Source: Ciona intestinalis (Eukaryota; Chordata; Ascidiacea; Phlebobranchia; Cionidae). From it: a stretch of 64,000 nucleotides of DNA. This document shows, in pieces, positions 10,745 to 32,196 of this stretch (its first letter is position 1; each line of letters opens with the position of its first letter). The stretch is from assembly GCF_000224145.3 (NCBI RefSeq), contig NC_020174.2, positions 4,097,026 to 4,161,025 of the forward strand. The letters run 5' to 3'. A program made the translations under genes and the position numbers. Below the pieces are notes generated by a model. That model had not been told where the DNA came from, ran no database searches, and saw only the letters and a program-made list of their open reading frames with translations.

Positions 10745-12773
10745 ATGGCTGTATTTCGGCTGCTTTTCTTTGTGGCAGCAGCGTGTGCATGCCTTGGAAC
10801 CGTTTCTAGTTTTGATGATTACGACAGCTTTGACGAATATGATTACGACTACGATTACGGCAGTTTGGATCCGTACACCGACTACGATCATGAATACGAA
10901 CAATCAGAAAATCACAATTACGGTTACAATGGTAATCGTTTGTAATATGTACAGTGAAATATACGACTGTGTTTTAGTATTGTGTTTTAATATTGATTTA
11001 AAAGGATGCAATAGTTCTGTATATTTCTGTTACCTGTATTAGACTTTAATTTTATCAACGGTTTTATGTGAGTCCCTAATGGGCAAGACACTTTCTAGCC
11101 TTTTTATCAACTCAGTGGTCCTATATGGGTTGTTTTAAATTAGCCTGCGATACGTAAAAATGTCAGCTACAAAGTTACATATATATGGTTACTCGTAAGC
11201 GGGCACAAGATATGTGAAATAAAATGTACGTGTCAAACCTACCGTGATTTCCCGCTACACGAGGATAAATAAGTTACATTTATCCATTCGTTCAACTCTC
11301 TATGGTTTATTACACCATTTTTAGTATCTCAAAAAATGTAACCTGCAGTCACATAAGTAATTTGCGCATGCACATTTATAGGTTACCGTCCCAGTATAAA
11401 ACCGAAGGTGCCCAGATGGGGTCGATGGGGCCCATGGTCTACATGTAGCAGCTCATGTCGATCTGGGTTTAAGACTCGTGTGCGGCAGTGTCTGAACGGG
11501 TTCGCCGGGCAAGGCAAGTGTATGGGACCGTTTCAAGTAAAAAAGTGCTGGGTGAAGTGCAATAATCGTAAGTCATTTTTTGCAGAAGTATTCAAACTAC
11601 AGTTTAATACAAATAAGTTTTGTTTAGAAAACACGGACTGTTACGACCCTAGAAATCCTACAAGCTACCAAGGACGGGTAACGAAGACTGTTTCCGGAAA
11701 ACGCTGCGTTAAATGGCGCTTTTTTACAGACCGGTAAATTAGTTTTAATTCAATTTACCCACAATAACATACTTTGTCGATGCGTTACAGATATGGTAGT
11801 GTTAGAACGCAGAAGAATTTTTGTCGGGATCCTTCAGGTGATGGAAACGGGCCGTGGTGTTTTACCAACAAAAAGAGACGTCTTTGGGACTACTGTGATG
11901 TTCCATACTGCAACCGTACGTTTATTTTACTGTACAGTTTTTTTTGCGTATTACAAAGTTAGGGTGGGATAAGATTTTCAATATTTTTCCTGTCCGTTTT
12001 GGTAGTAAACATAGTACATTAACATAATTATGTATAGAAGTTTGTGTGACAAAAAATATAATAAAAGGTGTCCCATTTTACCCCACAGTGCTATATAGTA
12101 GGGTGGGGAAATATGGGACACCTTTTCATTATATTTTCTTGTCACATTTGGTACTAAACAAATTTGTTTCCTTAAGGACATTTAAAAAATTATAAAACCG
12201 TATTCTCACGACTCCCATAGACCGGTGTTAATTGTTTAAAACACAATCAAGATGTTTTGATATTAGGCGATAAAAGTCTCTCGTTTTCTCCCACCCTACT
12301 ATATGTTTTTTTAGAGGCGTATTGGAAGAAATGGGGTGAGTGGTCGAGTTGTACAAAGAGTTGTACAGTCGGTGTGCGAAAGCGAGTAAGGGAATGTAAA
12401 AACGGAAAAGTCGGTGAAGGCAATTGTATTGGAAACGTAGTCATAACTCAAAGTTGTCGGAATCCGAACTGTCCCGGTAAGTTTTTAACAGAACTGTGGG
12501 TATATTGAAATACTTTTTGGCTGTTTTGAAGGTTCAATGACAACAGCGCAAGTTACCACGCCACAAGCCACCACGCCACAGACCCTTGCCCCAGTCACTA
12601 CGCCACAAGCTACGACACCATCTAAGATTGTCACCACCCCAGAAAACACAACCCCACAAGGCACTCCAGGCCCTGAACCCACGCCACTCCCAGATACCAC
12701 GCCACCAGGCGTAGTGACCACTCAACCGAAAACTACAACTCAACCCGAACCTACACCGCCACCTATCGGTTAA
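10745..12773 (+). CDS. Secreted TSP1-kringle-TSP1 protein with acidic Tyr-rich head
   Basis: Six exons: 10745-10931, 11382-11567, 11628-11733, 11791-11915, 12315-12476, 12532-12773 (335 aa). A signal peptide ([17 protein letters not shown]) is followed by about 40 residues made mostly of Asp, Glu and Tyr ([17 protein letters not shown]), suited to tyrosine sulfation by known substrate preference. Next comes a thrombospondin type 1 domain ([14 protein letters not shown]), then a kringle with six cysteines ([30 protein letters not shown]). A second TSP1 ([15 protein letters not shown]) and a Thr/Pro tail (TTPQATTPQ) end at a stop. All module borders are phase 1, and the kringle is split by one internal intron. 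It has no protease domain, unlike the next gene, of which it looks like a tandem relative. The function is not known to me. Binding to matrix or protein partners is inferred from the modules. Confidence 0.85.
11095..11300 (+). mobile_element. SINE, 3' part
   Basis: CTCAGTGGTCCTATATGGGTT, ACTCGTAAGCGGGCACAAG, TACACGAGGATAAATAAGTTAC and ATCCATTCGTTCA. The tRNA head is missing. Lies in intron 1 of the TSP1/kringle gene. Confidence 0.6.
11958..12303 (+). repeat. Two MITE copies back to back
   Basis: The first (11958-12094) is short, with GTTAGGGTGGGATAAGATT and a right end CCCATTTTACCCCACAGTG. The second (12096-12303) is near-complete, TAGTAGGGTGGGGAAATATG to CTCCCACCCTACTATA. The second ends only about 10 bases before the exon at 12315. 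Confidence 0.8.
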
Positions 12774-12784
12774 ATATCAATATA

Positions 12785-12972
12785 TATAGTAGGTTGGGGT
12801 AAGATGGGATATTTATTCTTTTTATTGTTTAATTCACTTGTAAACAAGGAACATTTAACGAATTATTTAACCTTAGCATCGAGGCTTTAAGTAGGATTGT
12901 TAATTGTTTTAAATGGCAAAAAAACATGGGATATTTTATGCCAACGTATCCCATATTACCCCACAGTATTTT
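12785..12972 (+). repeat. MITE copy downstream of the TSP1/kringle gene
   Basis: TATAGTAGGTTGGGGTAAGATG to CATATTACCCCACAGTATT. It starts just past the stop codon at 12771. Confidence 0.75.
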
Positions 12973-13284
12973 TACATCACACCAGTTTTTAAGAACGTTT
13001 CAATGAACACTTACTACTACAATGTGTCCCAATACAAGTTCACTGTAATGATTTAACGCCGTCATATTTTGGTACCTTATGTTTACGTATTTAAGCGAAA
13101 TGTAATTAGTTATTGTCCAATTCAACCGATATTTTACAATACACGGATCTACAAACTGTTATTTATCTTTTTATTTCTTTTTCATAAAAAAAAGGCAATT
13201 GTTTCATTCTTGCTTATTAAAATGCACGATAGACCCGCGTGGCCACAATTGTACTTTTATAATTGCTCAATTTATACCATGGCA

Positions 13285-13500
13285 CAGTCGTCTAATTGTC
13301 AGCCTTATACAGAAAAAAGCAATCACCCATAAAGTTACAACTCGTAAGTGCGCAGGAGGTGTATGAAACATACAACTTGTGTTATAATGGTTGTCATTGC
13401 CCTGTTGTGCGAGAATAAAAAAGTTGCATTAAAAACACGATTAGGAAATATGGGATATTATCCGGTAATGCTACATTTCCATTTTACCCCACAGTACTAC
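13285..13500 (+). mobile_element. SINE tail followed by a MITE end fragment
   Basis: 13285-13432 matches the SINE 3' half (AATCACCCATAAAGTTACAAC, GCGCAGGAGGTGTATGAAAC, GTGTTATAATGGTTGTC). 13433-13500 matches the right third of the MITE (AAACACGATTAGGAAATATG, TTTTACCCCACAGTACTA). Confidence 0.6.
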
Positions 13501-13704
13501 ATGACGTTATTGTATACATAGCTACGTACAGGAAACGACTTTGTGCGTGGTCAGTAACAGATGATATAATTTGTTCTACTTTTTCCTGTTTTTTGTGTGA
13601 TGTCATTTCAAATACTTGTTTATCCATAAATTGAACCAACATTGTGTTATTTTAGTTTAAGCGACTGTGGCAGTTCGGCTCAGTTGAAAAGCTGTTACGA
13701 GAGA

Positions 13705-21287
<7,583 letters not shown>

Positions 21288-22083
21288 CCTCCGTGCGGAA
21301 TAATCTCATATACCAAAAAAATTTGGATTAATTTTTTTTTAACTTATAACCCATATATATATAATAAATGCACAAATTGCGTAAAAAATAAAATGTGTGA
21401 AAATATCTTTGAGAAATAGATTAACTACAACTGTATCGCAGTTTTCAGTGGTTCTTTATAGCGTTGTGCAAGTTGGGGTAAATCAAATTATCAGTAAACA
21501 GATGGAAAAGAGTCGTGCACATCAACAAACTTAAATATTTACGGTAACTCGCAATAATACGGGATCCCGAAAGGTTAAAAAAGTTTACCCAAAATATAAC
21601 GACCGTCGTTGCCTCGAGGACTTGTAGTGGGGTGGGGGAAGATGAGACACCCTTTTAGAGGGTAATATGAGATTCATTCCTTAGCAAATCTGAACGAACA
21701 CGTTGTTCAAGTATTTTAAGTTGTGTGATGAATTTCAACTGATCTGGTCGAGCCATTTTGTCCTAAACTATTAAATTAACGTTGCCTAAACTACATGGTA
21801 TTATCTAAACTAAATTTCCAAACCCAAACGTAAAATAGAAATCATTTGGGTAACTTTAAAAAACCAACCACACGTGACGAGCTCTGGAGTCTGGACAAAA
21901 CGTGTGTTCTTGATTGTAAGCAGTTGTTCAAAAGGTTGAAGCGAGAAGCTTGTGGTTAAGCGCTGTAAGTGTACAAGGACGTTTTGCTTTGCTTATTTAT
22001 TACCGTAAATATTGTGTAATAATTGACAGCGTAACGCTTTAATATACCTTGCCAATTCTTTGTTTCTGTCCAGCTGTCGTTTA
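21288..22083 (+). other. Intergenic; protease 3' flank and PRPS 5' flank
   Basis: AATAAA-type signals occur soon after the protease stop (ATAATAAATGC near 21360). A MITE end fragment sits at 21626-21665 (GTAGTGGGGTGGGGGAAGATG). An acceptor-like TTTCTGTCCAG ends at 22073, ten bases before the PRPS ATG. It could be a trans-splice or 5' UTR intron site. Confidence 0.45.
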
Positions 22084-23100
22084 ATGAACGAAAATTATCG
22101 ATTTCCAATAGAATCAGAGTTGAAAAACCAGATTTCCATTAGAATGCCAAACATAAAGATATTTAGCGGGTCGTCACATTGTGACCTTGCCCAGAAAATT
22201 GCTAACAGGTTAGGAATTAATTTGGGAAAAGTGGTTTCAAGAAAATTCAGCAACCAAGAAACCTGCGTCGAAATCGGCGAGAGCGTTCGTGGCGAAGATG
22301 TCTATATTGTCCAAAGTGGTTGTGGATCCATCAATGATAACTTAATGGAAATGTTAATCATGATACATGCGTGTAAGATTGCATCAGCTTCTAGAGTCAC
22401 TGCTCTTATTCCCCTGTTCCCATATGCAAGGCAGGACAAGAAGGATAAAAGTCGAGCGCCGATTTCTGCCAAACTGGTGGCAAATATGTTGTCTATAGCT
22501 GGCGCAGACCACATTATTACCATGGACCTGCATGCCTCTCAAATTCAAGGATTTTTCGATATACCAGTGGATAATCTGTACGCTGAACCAGCAGTGCTGA
22601 AGTGGATCAAGGAGAACATTTTGGAATGGAAGAACTCTGTTATTGTATCTCCAGACGCTGGTGGTGCAAAGCGGGTCACTTCAATCGCTGATCGTCTCAA
22701 TGTAGAATTTGCTCTCATTCACAAAGAACGGAAAAAAGCAAATGAAGTGGATCGAATGGTGCTGGTCGGAGATGTGACCGACAGAGTGGCAATTCTAGTT
22801 GATGATATGGCAGACACATGCGGAACCATATGTCACGCTGCTGAGAAGTTGCTGTTAGCTGGAGCTACGAAGGTCTATGCAATTCTCACTCATGGAATCT
22901 TCAGTGGGCCAGCTCTATCTAGAATCAATAATGCTGCATTTGAAGCTGTTGTTGTAACCAATACAACTCCTCAGGATAAGCATATGCAGCAAGCCGGCCG
23001 AATTAAAACCATTGATATTTCGCCAATTCTAGCTGAAGCAATACGCCGGACACATAATGGGGAATCGGTGTCTTATCTCTTCAGTAATGTACCACTATGA
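22084..23100 (+). CDS. PRPS: Ribose-phosphate pyrophosphokinase (PRPP synthetase)
   Basis: One uninterrupted frame. It makes PRPP from ribose 5-phosphate and ATP for purine, pyrimidine and NAD synthesis in the cytosol. The product follows vertebrate PRPS1/2 almost residue for residue: [38 protein letters not shown], the signature [16 protein letters not shown], the PRPP loop [12 protein letters not shown], and the end [15 protein letters not shown]. From the second ATG at 22144 (MPNIKIFSG) it is exactly 318 residues, the vertebrate length. The in-frame ATG at 22084 would add 20 residues (MNENYRFP...) and is the first after a likely acceptor at 22073, so either start could be used. Absence of introns suggests a retro-derived or intron-lost locus. 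It is followed 333 bases on by RNF121 on the same strand. Confidence 0.95.
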   Translation: MNENYRFPIESELKNQISIRMPNIKIFSGSSHCDLAQKIANRLGINLGKVVSRKFSNQETCVEIGESVRGEDVYIVQSGCGSINDNLMEMLIMIHACKIASASRVTALIPLFPYARQDKKDKSRAPISAKLVANMLSIAGADHIITMDLHASQIQGFFDIPVDNLYAEPAVLKWIKENILEWKNSVIVSPDAGGAKRVTSIADRLNVEFALIHKERKKANEVDRMVLVGDVTDRVAILVDDMADTCGTICHAAEKLLLAGATKVYAILTHGIFSGPALSRINNAAFEAVVVTNTTPQDKHMQQAGRIKTIDISPILAEAIRRTHNGESVSYLFSNVPL

Positions 23101-23165
23101 GAACTCTGCAGTTTCAAGTCATGTGGTATGCTTTATAGAGGTCCTTGAAGCCTTGATCTTGGAAA

Positions 23166-23257
23166 ACAGCCTGTACATTTGTACTGTAACAGTGTCATAT
23201 TTTGATCTTGTAAAACTGTTAAAAAACTGCCTGTACATTTGTACTGTAACAGTAGCC
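23166..23257 (+). repeat. Direct repeat in PRPS 3' UTR with Pumilio-like cores
   Basis: CTGCCTGTACATTTGTACTG and a near copy about 60 bases earlier both continue into TAACAGT. Each carries TGTACATT, one base off the Pumilio consensus TGTANATA. Regulatory use is only a suggestion. Confidence 0.5.
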
Positions 23258-23433
23258 TGTTTGCTTGTCCTGTTGTGCATAACATTACCTAGCTATAAAT
23301 TGCTTTCAAAAGTCCCAATGTTAAAACAAATCATTCGTGCATTTTCACACTGTATTAAATACACTCATCACAATTGAAATTTCAGGTTGTTAGATTAGTA
23401 TTTTTAAAGCGACCACTTTACTGGAGTGTAGTT

Positions 23434-26693
<3,260 letters not shown>

Positions 26694-27283
26694 TGTGCAA
26701 TCTGTTTTTTTTTGCAAAATTTTCTTATATTCTTAAGAGATATATATTTATTTTCAGCTATATTTGTGAACAGTAGATATGTTATATTTTTGTTGTGTTG
26801 TACGTCTAAATGGTTTTACCAAATTTAGAAGTTTTAGTTTCGTTTTATAAGCTTTGCTGGAATTTCCGAGCAAACCAGTATTATAGCTCAACTGTAAGTT
26901 TTGGGTTTTCTGTATTACGCATTCAGTCAAACCAAAGCTTCCAAATTGTGTAATTCTGCTCGTTATAAGTTTATAAAAGTGGTCAAGCCACTTGTTATAT
27001 TTGAAACGGTTAAAAATAAAACAGACTGTTATTTGAATGGGATCTAACAAACTATGCAGATTAAGACTCTACCGTCTGCGAAATTTGGAAATATATTTGA
27101 CAAAATTGACTTATGTTATAACTTAGGCATCCATCAAAAATAGCTAGCTTTGTCGAGCACGTAAGTGGTCATATAAATCCTTTTTCGTCTAAACAGTCTT
27201 GTTAGTTAAAGACCGCAAACCTTTGTTATGTAAACATAAACACTCGCTATCAGATCGTCATATTTCCTATAACTCAAGCGAGG
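26694..27283. other. Intergenic between RNF121 and peptide array
   Basis: AT-rich sequence with RNF121 3' flank. No gene or repeat family recognised. Confidence 0.4.
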
Positions 27284-27365
27284 CGATGAAACCGGAAAAG
27301 ATAAAACGCTGGTTCAGTTTCACATGCGCTATGGTGCTTTAATATTTCAAACTCTGAAGTTGACA
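27284..27365 (+). promoter_or_regulatory. Conserved upstream block A of type I peptide gene 1
   Basis: GATGAAACCGGAAAAGATAA with CGCTGGTTCAG and CTTTAATATTTCAAACTCTG recurs at 29565-29650 before gene 2 and, weaker, at 31945-32015. Conservation upstream of each copy suggests duplicated control sequence. Confidence 0.55.
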
Positions 27366-27699
27366 ATGAATTCAATATATATACATATTATAACTAATGT
27401 ACATTATTTACTTTGTCGAAACATACGACTTGTACTGTCCAAGCCTTGAGCACATACTTTCATTTACACCGTTTTACTAACGACAACTAATTCAAAACTA
27501 GGCCTACTCCAGTTAATTAAAACTTAGTGGTAAATTAAAACTGGTCAAGCATTGTTTATAACCCAACCAGAAAATGTTATGATCCCCTTTGCGGGCATCA
27601 TGTATCAAATCACTATACAGAAGGTATACCGAAAATTGACAGATGAAAGAGAAAAGCTAAACAAAGAGAAAAAGGTAAACGTAATAGACTCACGACTTC

Positions 27700-27781
27700 C
27701 TTGATTTTCAGTGGAAAAGTAAAACCTTTATAAACCAGAGAAAATGCTTCAGTTCTTCACAATCGAATCAAGTCTTCAAAG
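27700..27781 (+). promoter_or_regulatory. Core promoter and leader of peptide gene 1
   Basis: TTTTCAGTGGAAAAG, AAAACCTTTATAAACCAG and CACAATCGAATCAAGTCTTC are shared base for base or nearly so with 30190-30272 before gene 2. TTATAAAC lies about 52 bases before both ATGs and may be a TATA element. Confidence 0.6.
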
Positions 27782-28552
27782 ATGGACCTTAAGCTTCTAC
27801 TTCTCGTCGTTCTCGTCTGCTGTGGCGTTGGCCAAACAGAGGGAATTGTTGGCCGCCGTCGTAGTCGTGCACGTCGATTCACGGATTTTAATTCATTGTA
27901 AGTAAAGCCCTGTATCTATACTGTAAACTAAAATTTAAAATTTACATACAGTCGTATTTTTAGAATTTTGCACAACCAATGCTTATATATAACTGATGGT
28001 TTGGTAAGACCTGCGATTTTTAAGACACAGGTGTGACAGTTATGTTAAGAACCATCGTATGTACCTTCAACATTAGTGTACTTAATTACTGTACGTTTAA
28101 AGTACTTGGGTAAGATGGGATATCGTTAGCAAAGAGGGGATAACATTAGCAAAAAGGGAATCGTTTAATAATCGTAGCTTTAATTATGTTCAGGAATAAT
28201 AATGAATTCGACCAAGCCAATGGCAGAGGTGGAAACAGAGGCAGAAGGTAGTAAAGAAATTGCGTTTTTTAGGATTAATCTAAAATTAATAATGATTTTT
28301 ACTTTAAGATCGGATACTCTTAGCAAAGAGAGAATAAAACCATTGCCTTATTTCTTACCCTACCCTATACTGTATATCTTTGAAAGCCTATAGTAGGCTA
28401 CATTTCGTATAATAATCGTATCTTTAATTATTTTTAGTGATAATGATGAATTCGACAGAGGCAAGGGTATAAGGTAATGAAGAAATTGCGTATTTTTGGA
28501 TTAACCTAAAATTAAAATGATTTTTAACTGCAGGCCGCCCAGCATATTCTAA
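27782..28552 (+). CDS. Small secreted peptide precursor, type I, copy 1
   Basis: Exons 27782-27897, 28194-28247, optional 28438-28473, 28534-28552. Signal peptide MDLKLLLLVVLVCCGVGQ is followed by TEGIVGRRRSRARRFTDF, then NNNEFDQANGRGGNRGRR and the end RPPSIF. This gives about 62 residues without the optional exon. That exon (DNDEFDRGKGIR) has the same phase at both ends and looks like a duplicated form of the preceding one, so alternative splicing or exon duplication is possible. The mature part is Arg/Asn-rich, basic and free of cysteine. Tribasic RRR sites suggest convertase processing. I recognise no known family. AATAAA at 28629 can serve as polyA signal. Promoter and 3' UTR match copy 2. 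Confidence 0.7.
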
Positions 28553-28924
28553 AATCAAGAATGATATTTGATGCAATTTTCCTTAAAGCGTTTATCACTA
28601 CATTGTTATCTGATTATTATTGATAGACAAATAAACATCATTTACAGTTGGCCGAAGACTGACTTCTTATAACATTTAAAGTCAGCAGCTACTTTAAAAG
28701 AACACGCCATGCGTTGGGTTACAATAAGCCTGCCCAATCTCTGTCATGAATAAATGAAACTGTTGTTTTGGCGAAACAGTTGTTATGGTTTGGTGAAAAG
28801 GACTGGAATACGCCTTCTTGATTTGCCCTAAGTTGTGTTGTTTTAGTTGCAGATTTTGCAGCAGCTTATCATTTTGCCCTACAATTTATAGTTGACTTTA
28901 TAAATTTACCATGCATTTATAGCT

Positions 28925-29400
28925 TTAGTTCGTTACAACCGAATCAAGTCTTCAAAAATGGGTTTATTAATCGTAGCTTTATTTATTTTCAGGGCTAATA
29001 ATAGGTTCGACTAAGGCAGAGGTGCAAGGTAATGAAGACATTGTGTATTTTGAGGTTATAGTAGGGTGGGGAAAGATGGGACACCTTTACCACATAATAT
29101 CCAAATATCCTAATATGTTTTAAACAATTAACAACGGTCCATGGGAGTCGTGACGGTACGGTTTTATAATTATTTTAATTTTCTTTGTTTACTACCAAAT
29201 GGGATGAGTTAATAAAATGAAAGGGTGTCCCATCTTTCCCTACCCTACTACATATCTAAAATTATCAACTGTTTTTTTTTATTTCAGGCCCGATTATTAA
29301 TTATCAAATCAAGAATAATGTTTAATGCAATTTGCTGTGAAGTTTATCACTAAATTGTTATCTGGTTATAAGTAAAAAGCAAATAAACATCATGATATGA
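28925..29400 (+). pseudogene. Remnant peptide gene in the array
   Basis: A leader-like ACAACCGAATCAAGTCTTC with AAAAATGGG at 28957 joins directly to the end of the intron before exon 2 (AATCGTAGCTTTATTTATTTTCAG). Exon 2-like GCTAATAATAGGTTCGAC then meets a stop. A third exon-like piece (CAGGCCCGATTATTAATTATC at 29286) and the conserved 3' UTR with CAAATAAACATCATGAT follow. The signal-peptide exon is missing. Broken by an internal deletion. Confidence 0.65.
29057..29253 (-). repeat. MITE copy inside the remnant peptide gene
   Basis: TATAGTAGGGTGGGGAAAG to CATCTTTCCCTACCCTACTA, reverse orientation. Confidence 0.85.
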
Positions 29401-29665
29401 AATGTTTACAGTTGACCAAAGACTGAATTCTTATAGCATTATCAAGTAGCAGCTATAAATACCTTAAACAGGACAAGCCCTGCAAACTCTCCCACTGTCT
29501 CTGTCTTGAATAAATGAAACTTTTGTTCTACCGAAAAAGTTGTTATGGTAAGCCCGCCTCGGATAAAACCGGAAAAGATTAAACGCTGATACAGCTTCAC
29601 ATATACGCTATGGTTGTTTAATATTTCAAACTCTGAAGTTGACCATTTTTGAATATAGTAATATA

Positions 29666-29866
29666 CAGTAGGGTGGGGGAAGATGGGACACCTTTTAACT
29701 CTGTTTTCTCGTCCCATTAAGCAGTTAAAAATAAACAATCAAACATTTAAATCTATATCTTCACGGCTCCCATAGACCGTTGTTAATTATTTAAAACACG
29801 ATCAGGATACCTGGATATTATGTGCTAAAGATGTCCCATCTTCCCCCACCCTACTATACATGTTAT
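29666..29866 (+). repeat. MITE copy, near-complete
   Basis: ACAGTAGGGTGGGGGAAGATG to CATCTTCCCCCACCCTACTA. Ends are almost perfect inverse repeats. Splits the upstream region of peptide gene 2. Confidence 0.9.
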
Positions 29867-30189
29867 ATAAAACTACTTTATATGGTTTACTTCGTCGAAA
29901 CATACGGCTTATGAACTGTCCAGTCCTTAAGCATATGCTTTTATTTAAATCGTTTTATTAATGACAACTAATTCAAAACCACTCTGGTGAGTTGTAACTT
30001 AATGGTAAAATAAAACTAGCCAATCATTTTTATTTTCCAGTAAAAAAATATTATGGTCCATTTGCGGGCATCTAAACCAAATCACTACAGAAGTATACCG
30101 AAAATTGACAGATATAAAAGAGAAAAGCTATAAACAAAGAGAAAGGCTAAACGTATATAGCCTCCGACAGTTTAGACCTACGACTTCTT

Positions 30190-30272
30190 CGATTTTCAGT
30201 GGAAAAGGTATAAAACCTTTATAAACCAGCGAAGTTGCATCAGTTGTTCACAATCGAATCGAGTCTTCAAAG
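30190..30272 (+). promoter_or_regulatory. Core promoter and leader of peptide gene 2
   Basis: GGAAAAGGTATAAAACCTTT followed by ATAAACCAGCG. A TATAAAA element lies at about 30209-30215, and leader CACAATCGAATCGAGTCTTC matches copies 1 and 3. Confidence 0.65.
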
Positions 30273-31167
30273 ATGGATCTCAAGCTTCTACTTCTCGTCG
30301 TTCTCGTCTGCTGTGTGGTTGGCCAAACGGAGGGAGTTGATCGCCGTCGTGATCAAGCACGTCGTCGATTTACGGTTTACTTCGAGTCAATGTTAGTAAA
30401 GTTTAACATTAGCATACGTATGTTGTACTTTTGGAAATTGCAAACTTACTGCTTATATAACGTATATGGTGTAGGGCTGTAGGCCTATAGACTGCTGTAC
30501 CTGCAACTGTTAGTGTCGATATTTATGAAGGACCATATATCGTATACGTTCAAAGTAGGTATATACTCACTGTAAGTTGAAAGTAGCGAGAGGAAAGATC
30601 GGATACACTCAGCAAAGAGAAAATAAAACCATTGCCTATCTTACCCCGCCCTATATATAATATATCATGGATAGTTGATTTGACTTGTAATAAATTCCGC
30701 GAATCTGACCCTGATCTGATGTACATATAGTTGAACGATTCTAGTATAGTGAAATGCAGTAATGATCTGGTGCTACGAAAACGTAACCAACAAAAATCAA
30801 GTCCAACCACTAGTAGTAATAGAGAAATATCCTATTTGTAATAGATTATTTAATATCCTATTAGTTATACATATATATAGATATATAGTTATAGAGGAAT
30901 ATCCTATTAGTAATAGATATATTTCTCTATTACTACTAGTGGTTGGACTTGATTTTTGTTGGTTACGTTTTCGTAGCACCAGATCATTACTGGATAGTTG
31001 ATTTCGTTCACTAATTGTAGTTTTACTTAATTTCAGGGCCAATAACAATAATGAATTCGACAGACGCCGTGGCAGACTTGTAAGGTAGTAAAGAATTGTG
31101 TTTTTTAAATTATTTAAAAATTAGAATGGTTTTTAATTTCAGGCCCCCTGGCGTATTTCTAAACTAA
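30273..31167 (+). CDS. Small secreted peptide precursor, type I, copy 2
   Basis: Exons 30273-30391, 31037-31084, 31143-31167 (63 aa). The signal peptide differs from copy 1 by one residue (CCVVGQ for CCGVGQ). Mature part: VDRRRDQARRRFTVYFES, then NNNNEFDRRRGRLVR and PPGVFLN. It shares RRR, ARRRFT, NNNEFD and RPP with copy 1 but the rest is changed. No cysteines after the signal. The long first intron holds a 74-bp-arm inverted repeat. PolyA signal AATAAA near 31239. Function unknown; a bioactive or antimicrobial peptide is an inference from charge and processing sites. Confidence 0.75.
30668..31004. repeat. Long perfect inverted repeat flanked by direct repeats
   Basis: Arm 30757-30830 (CAGTAATGATCTGGTGCTAC ... 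AGAGAAATAT) is the reverse complement of 30919-30992, with an AT-rich 88-base loop. The 14-base TGGATAGTTGATTT occurs at 30668 and 30991, framing the region. It could be a foldback element, a long hairpin RNA source or an assembly artefact. Confidence 0.8.
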
Positions 31168-31369
31168 GAATGATGTTTAATGCAATTTGTTGTGAAGCCT
31201 TTATCACTCGATCGTTATCTGGTTAAAATTAAAAAGCAAATAAACATCATGATATAAAATGTTTACAGTTGACCGAAGACTGAATTCTTATAGCATTATC
31301 AAGTAGCATTTATAACTAAAAAAGTACAGGCCATGCAAAGTCTCCTCAATCTTTGTCATGAATAAATGG

Positions 31370-31563
31370 TATACTGTTGTTTTGCCGAAAAAGTTGTTAT
31401 GGTTTGCTGAAAGGACTAGAATACGCCTTCCTGTTTTCCATATGTTATTTTAGTTGCGGATGTGGCAGCAGTTTATCATTTCGCGTTACAGTTTAGTTGA
31501 CTTCATAAATTTAACGTGCGTATAGGCCTTTAGCTTCAGTTGTTCACAATCGAGTCTTCAAAG
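31370..31563 (+). promoter_or_regulatory. Type II upstream block of peptide gene 3
   Basis: GTTGTTATGGTTTGCTGAAA, AGAATACGCCTTCCTG and GTTATTTTAGTTGCGGAT recur at 28755-28860 (before the remnant) and 32670-32750 (before gene 4), but not before genes 1 and 2. So the array has two promoter types that match its two peptide types. Confidence 0.6.
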
Positions 31564-31755
31564 ATGGACCTCAAGCTTCTACTTCTCGTCGTTCTCGTCT
31601 GCTGTGTCGTTGGCCAAACGGAGGGAAGTAATGGCCGCCGTCGTTATTGGACTTCAGCTCGCATGTACACAGGGCATATCGATGTGGTCAATCCCTACAA
31701 AGTTTACGACGACCCGCAGATGAATCTTCTTAACGCTAATTTTCTTGGAAGATGA
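31564..31755 (+). CDS. Small secreted peptide precursor, type II, copy 3
   Basis: Single exon of 63 codons. The signal peptide is the same as copy 2. The mature part is unrelated to type I after GRRR: YWTSARMYTGHIDVVNPYKV, then YDDPQMNLLNANFLGR. It ends Phe-Leu-Gly-Arg, which after removal of Arg would expose Gly, the usual donor for C-terminal amidation. Shares GH, VNP and VYD with copy 4. The exon reads through the point where copies 1, 2 and 4 splice. Confidence 0.75.
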   Translation: MDLKLLLLVVLVCCVVGQTEGSNGRRRYWTSARMYTGHIDVVNPYKVYDDPQMNLLNANFLGR

Positions 31756-32196
31756 TTTAATGTTTATTTCAATAATGACCGTGTTAATTTGTATTTTTAA
31801 CCACATATAGCTCCAAATTTGCGTATACGTATAGTCCTACACAGTTAAAGACCTCCAACATTTTCATGTATATATTTGAATATGTAAACAGCATAAACAC
31901 TCGCTATCAGATCGCTATATATTTCTTGGAACTCAAGCAGGCCTCAGATGAAACCGGAGAAAAACAAAACGCTGGTACAGCTTTACATGCCCAATGACGC
32001 TTTGATATTTCAAAAAATAATTAAACAACCAAGTTGCGAATAGTTATAACTACTCTATAGAATAGTAACTAGTAACTACTATTCATTGGGGTTACACCCG
32101 TGACAAGTGTTCCTTTATAGTTATACCAACAGAGGAAAACAAACTCTTTCTAACATTACATTGCTGTGTGGAATCTTTGGTTTACGTAGTAAGGTT

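Noticed and set aside
12485-12743. Minus-strand Gly/Val-rich frames over the last TSP1/kringle exon
   Set aside because: Mirror of the Thr/Pro-rich tail, with no independent signal.
26754-27050. Minus-strand frame of about 98 codons after RNF121
   Set aside because: No family likeness, no splice or promoter context, AT-rich 3' flank.
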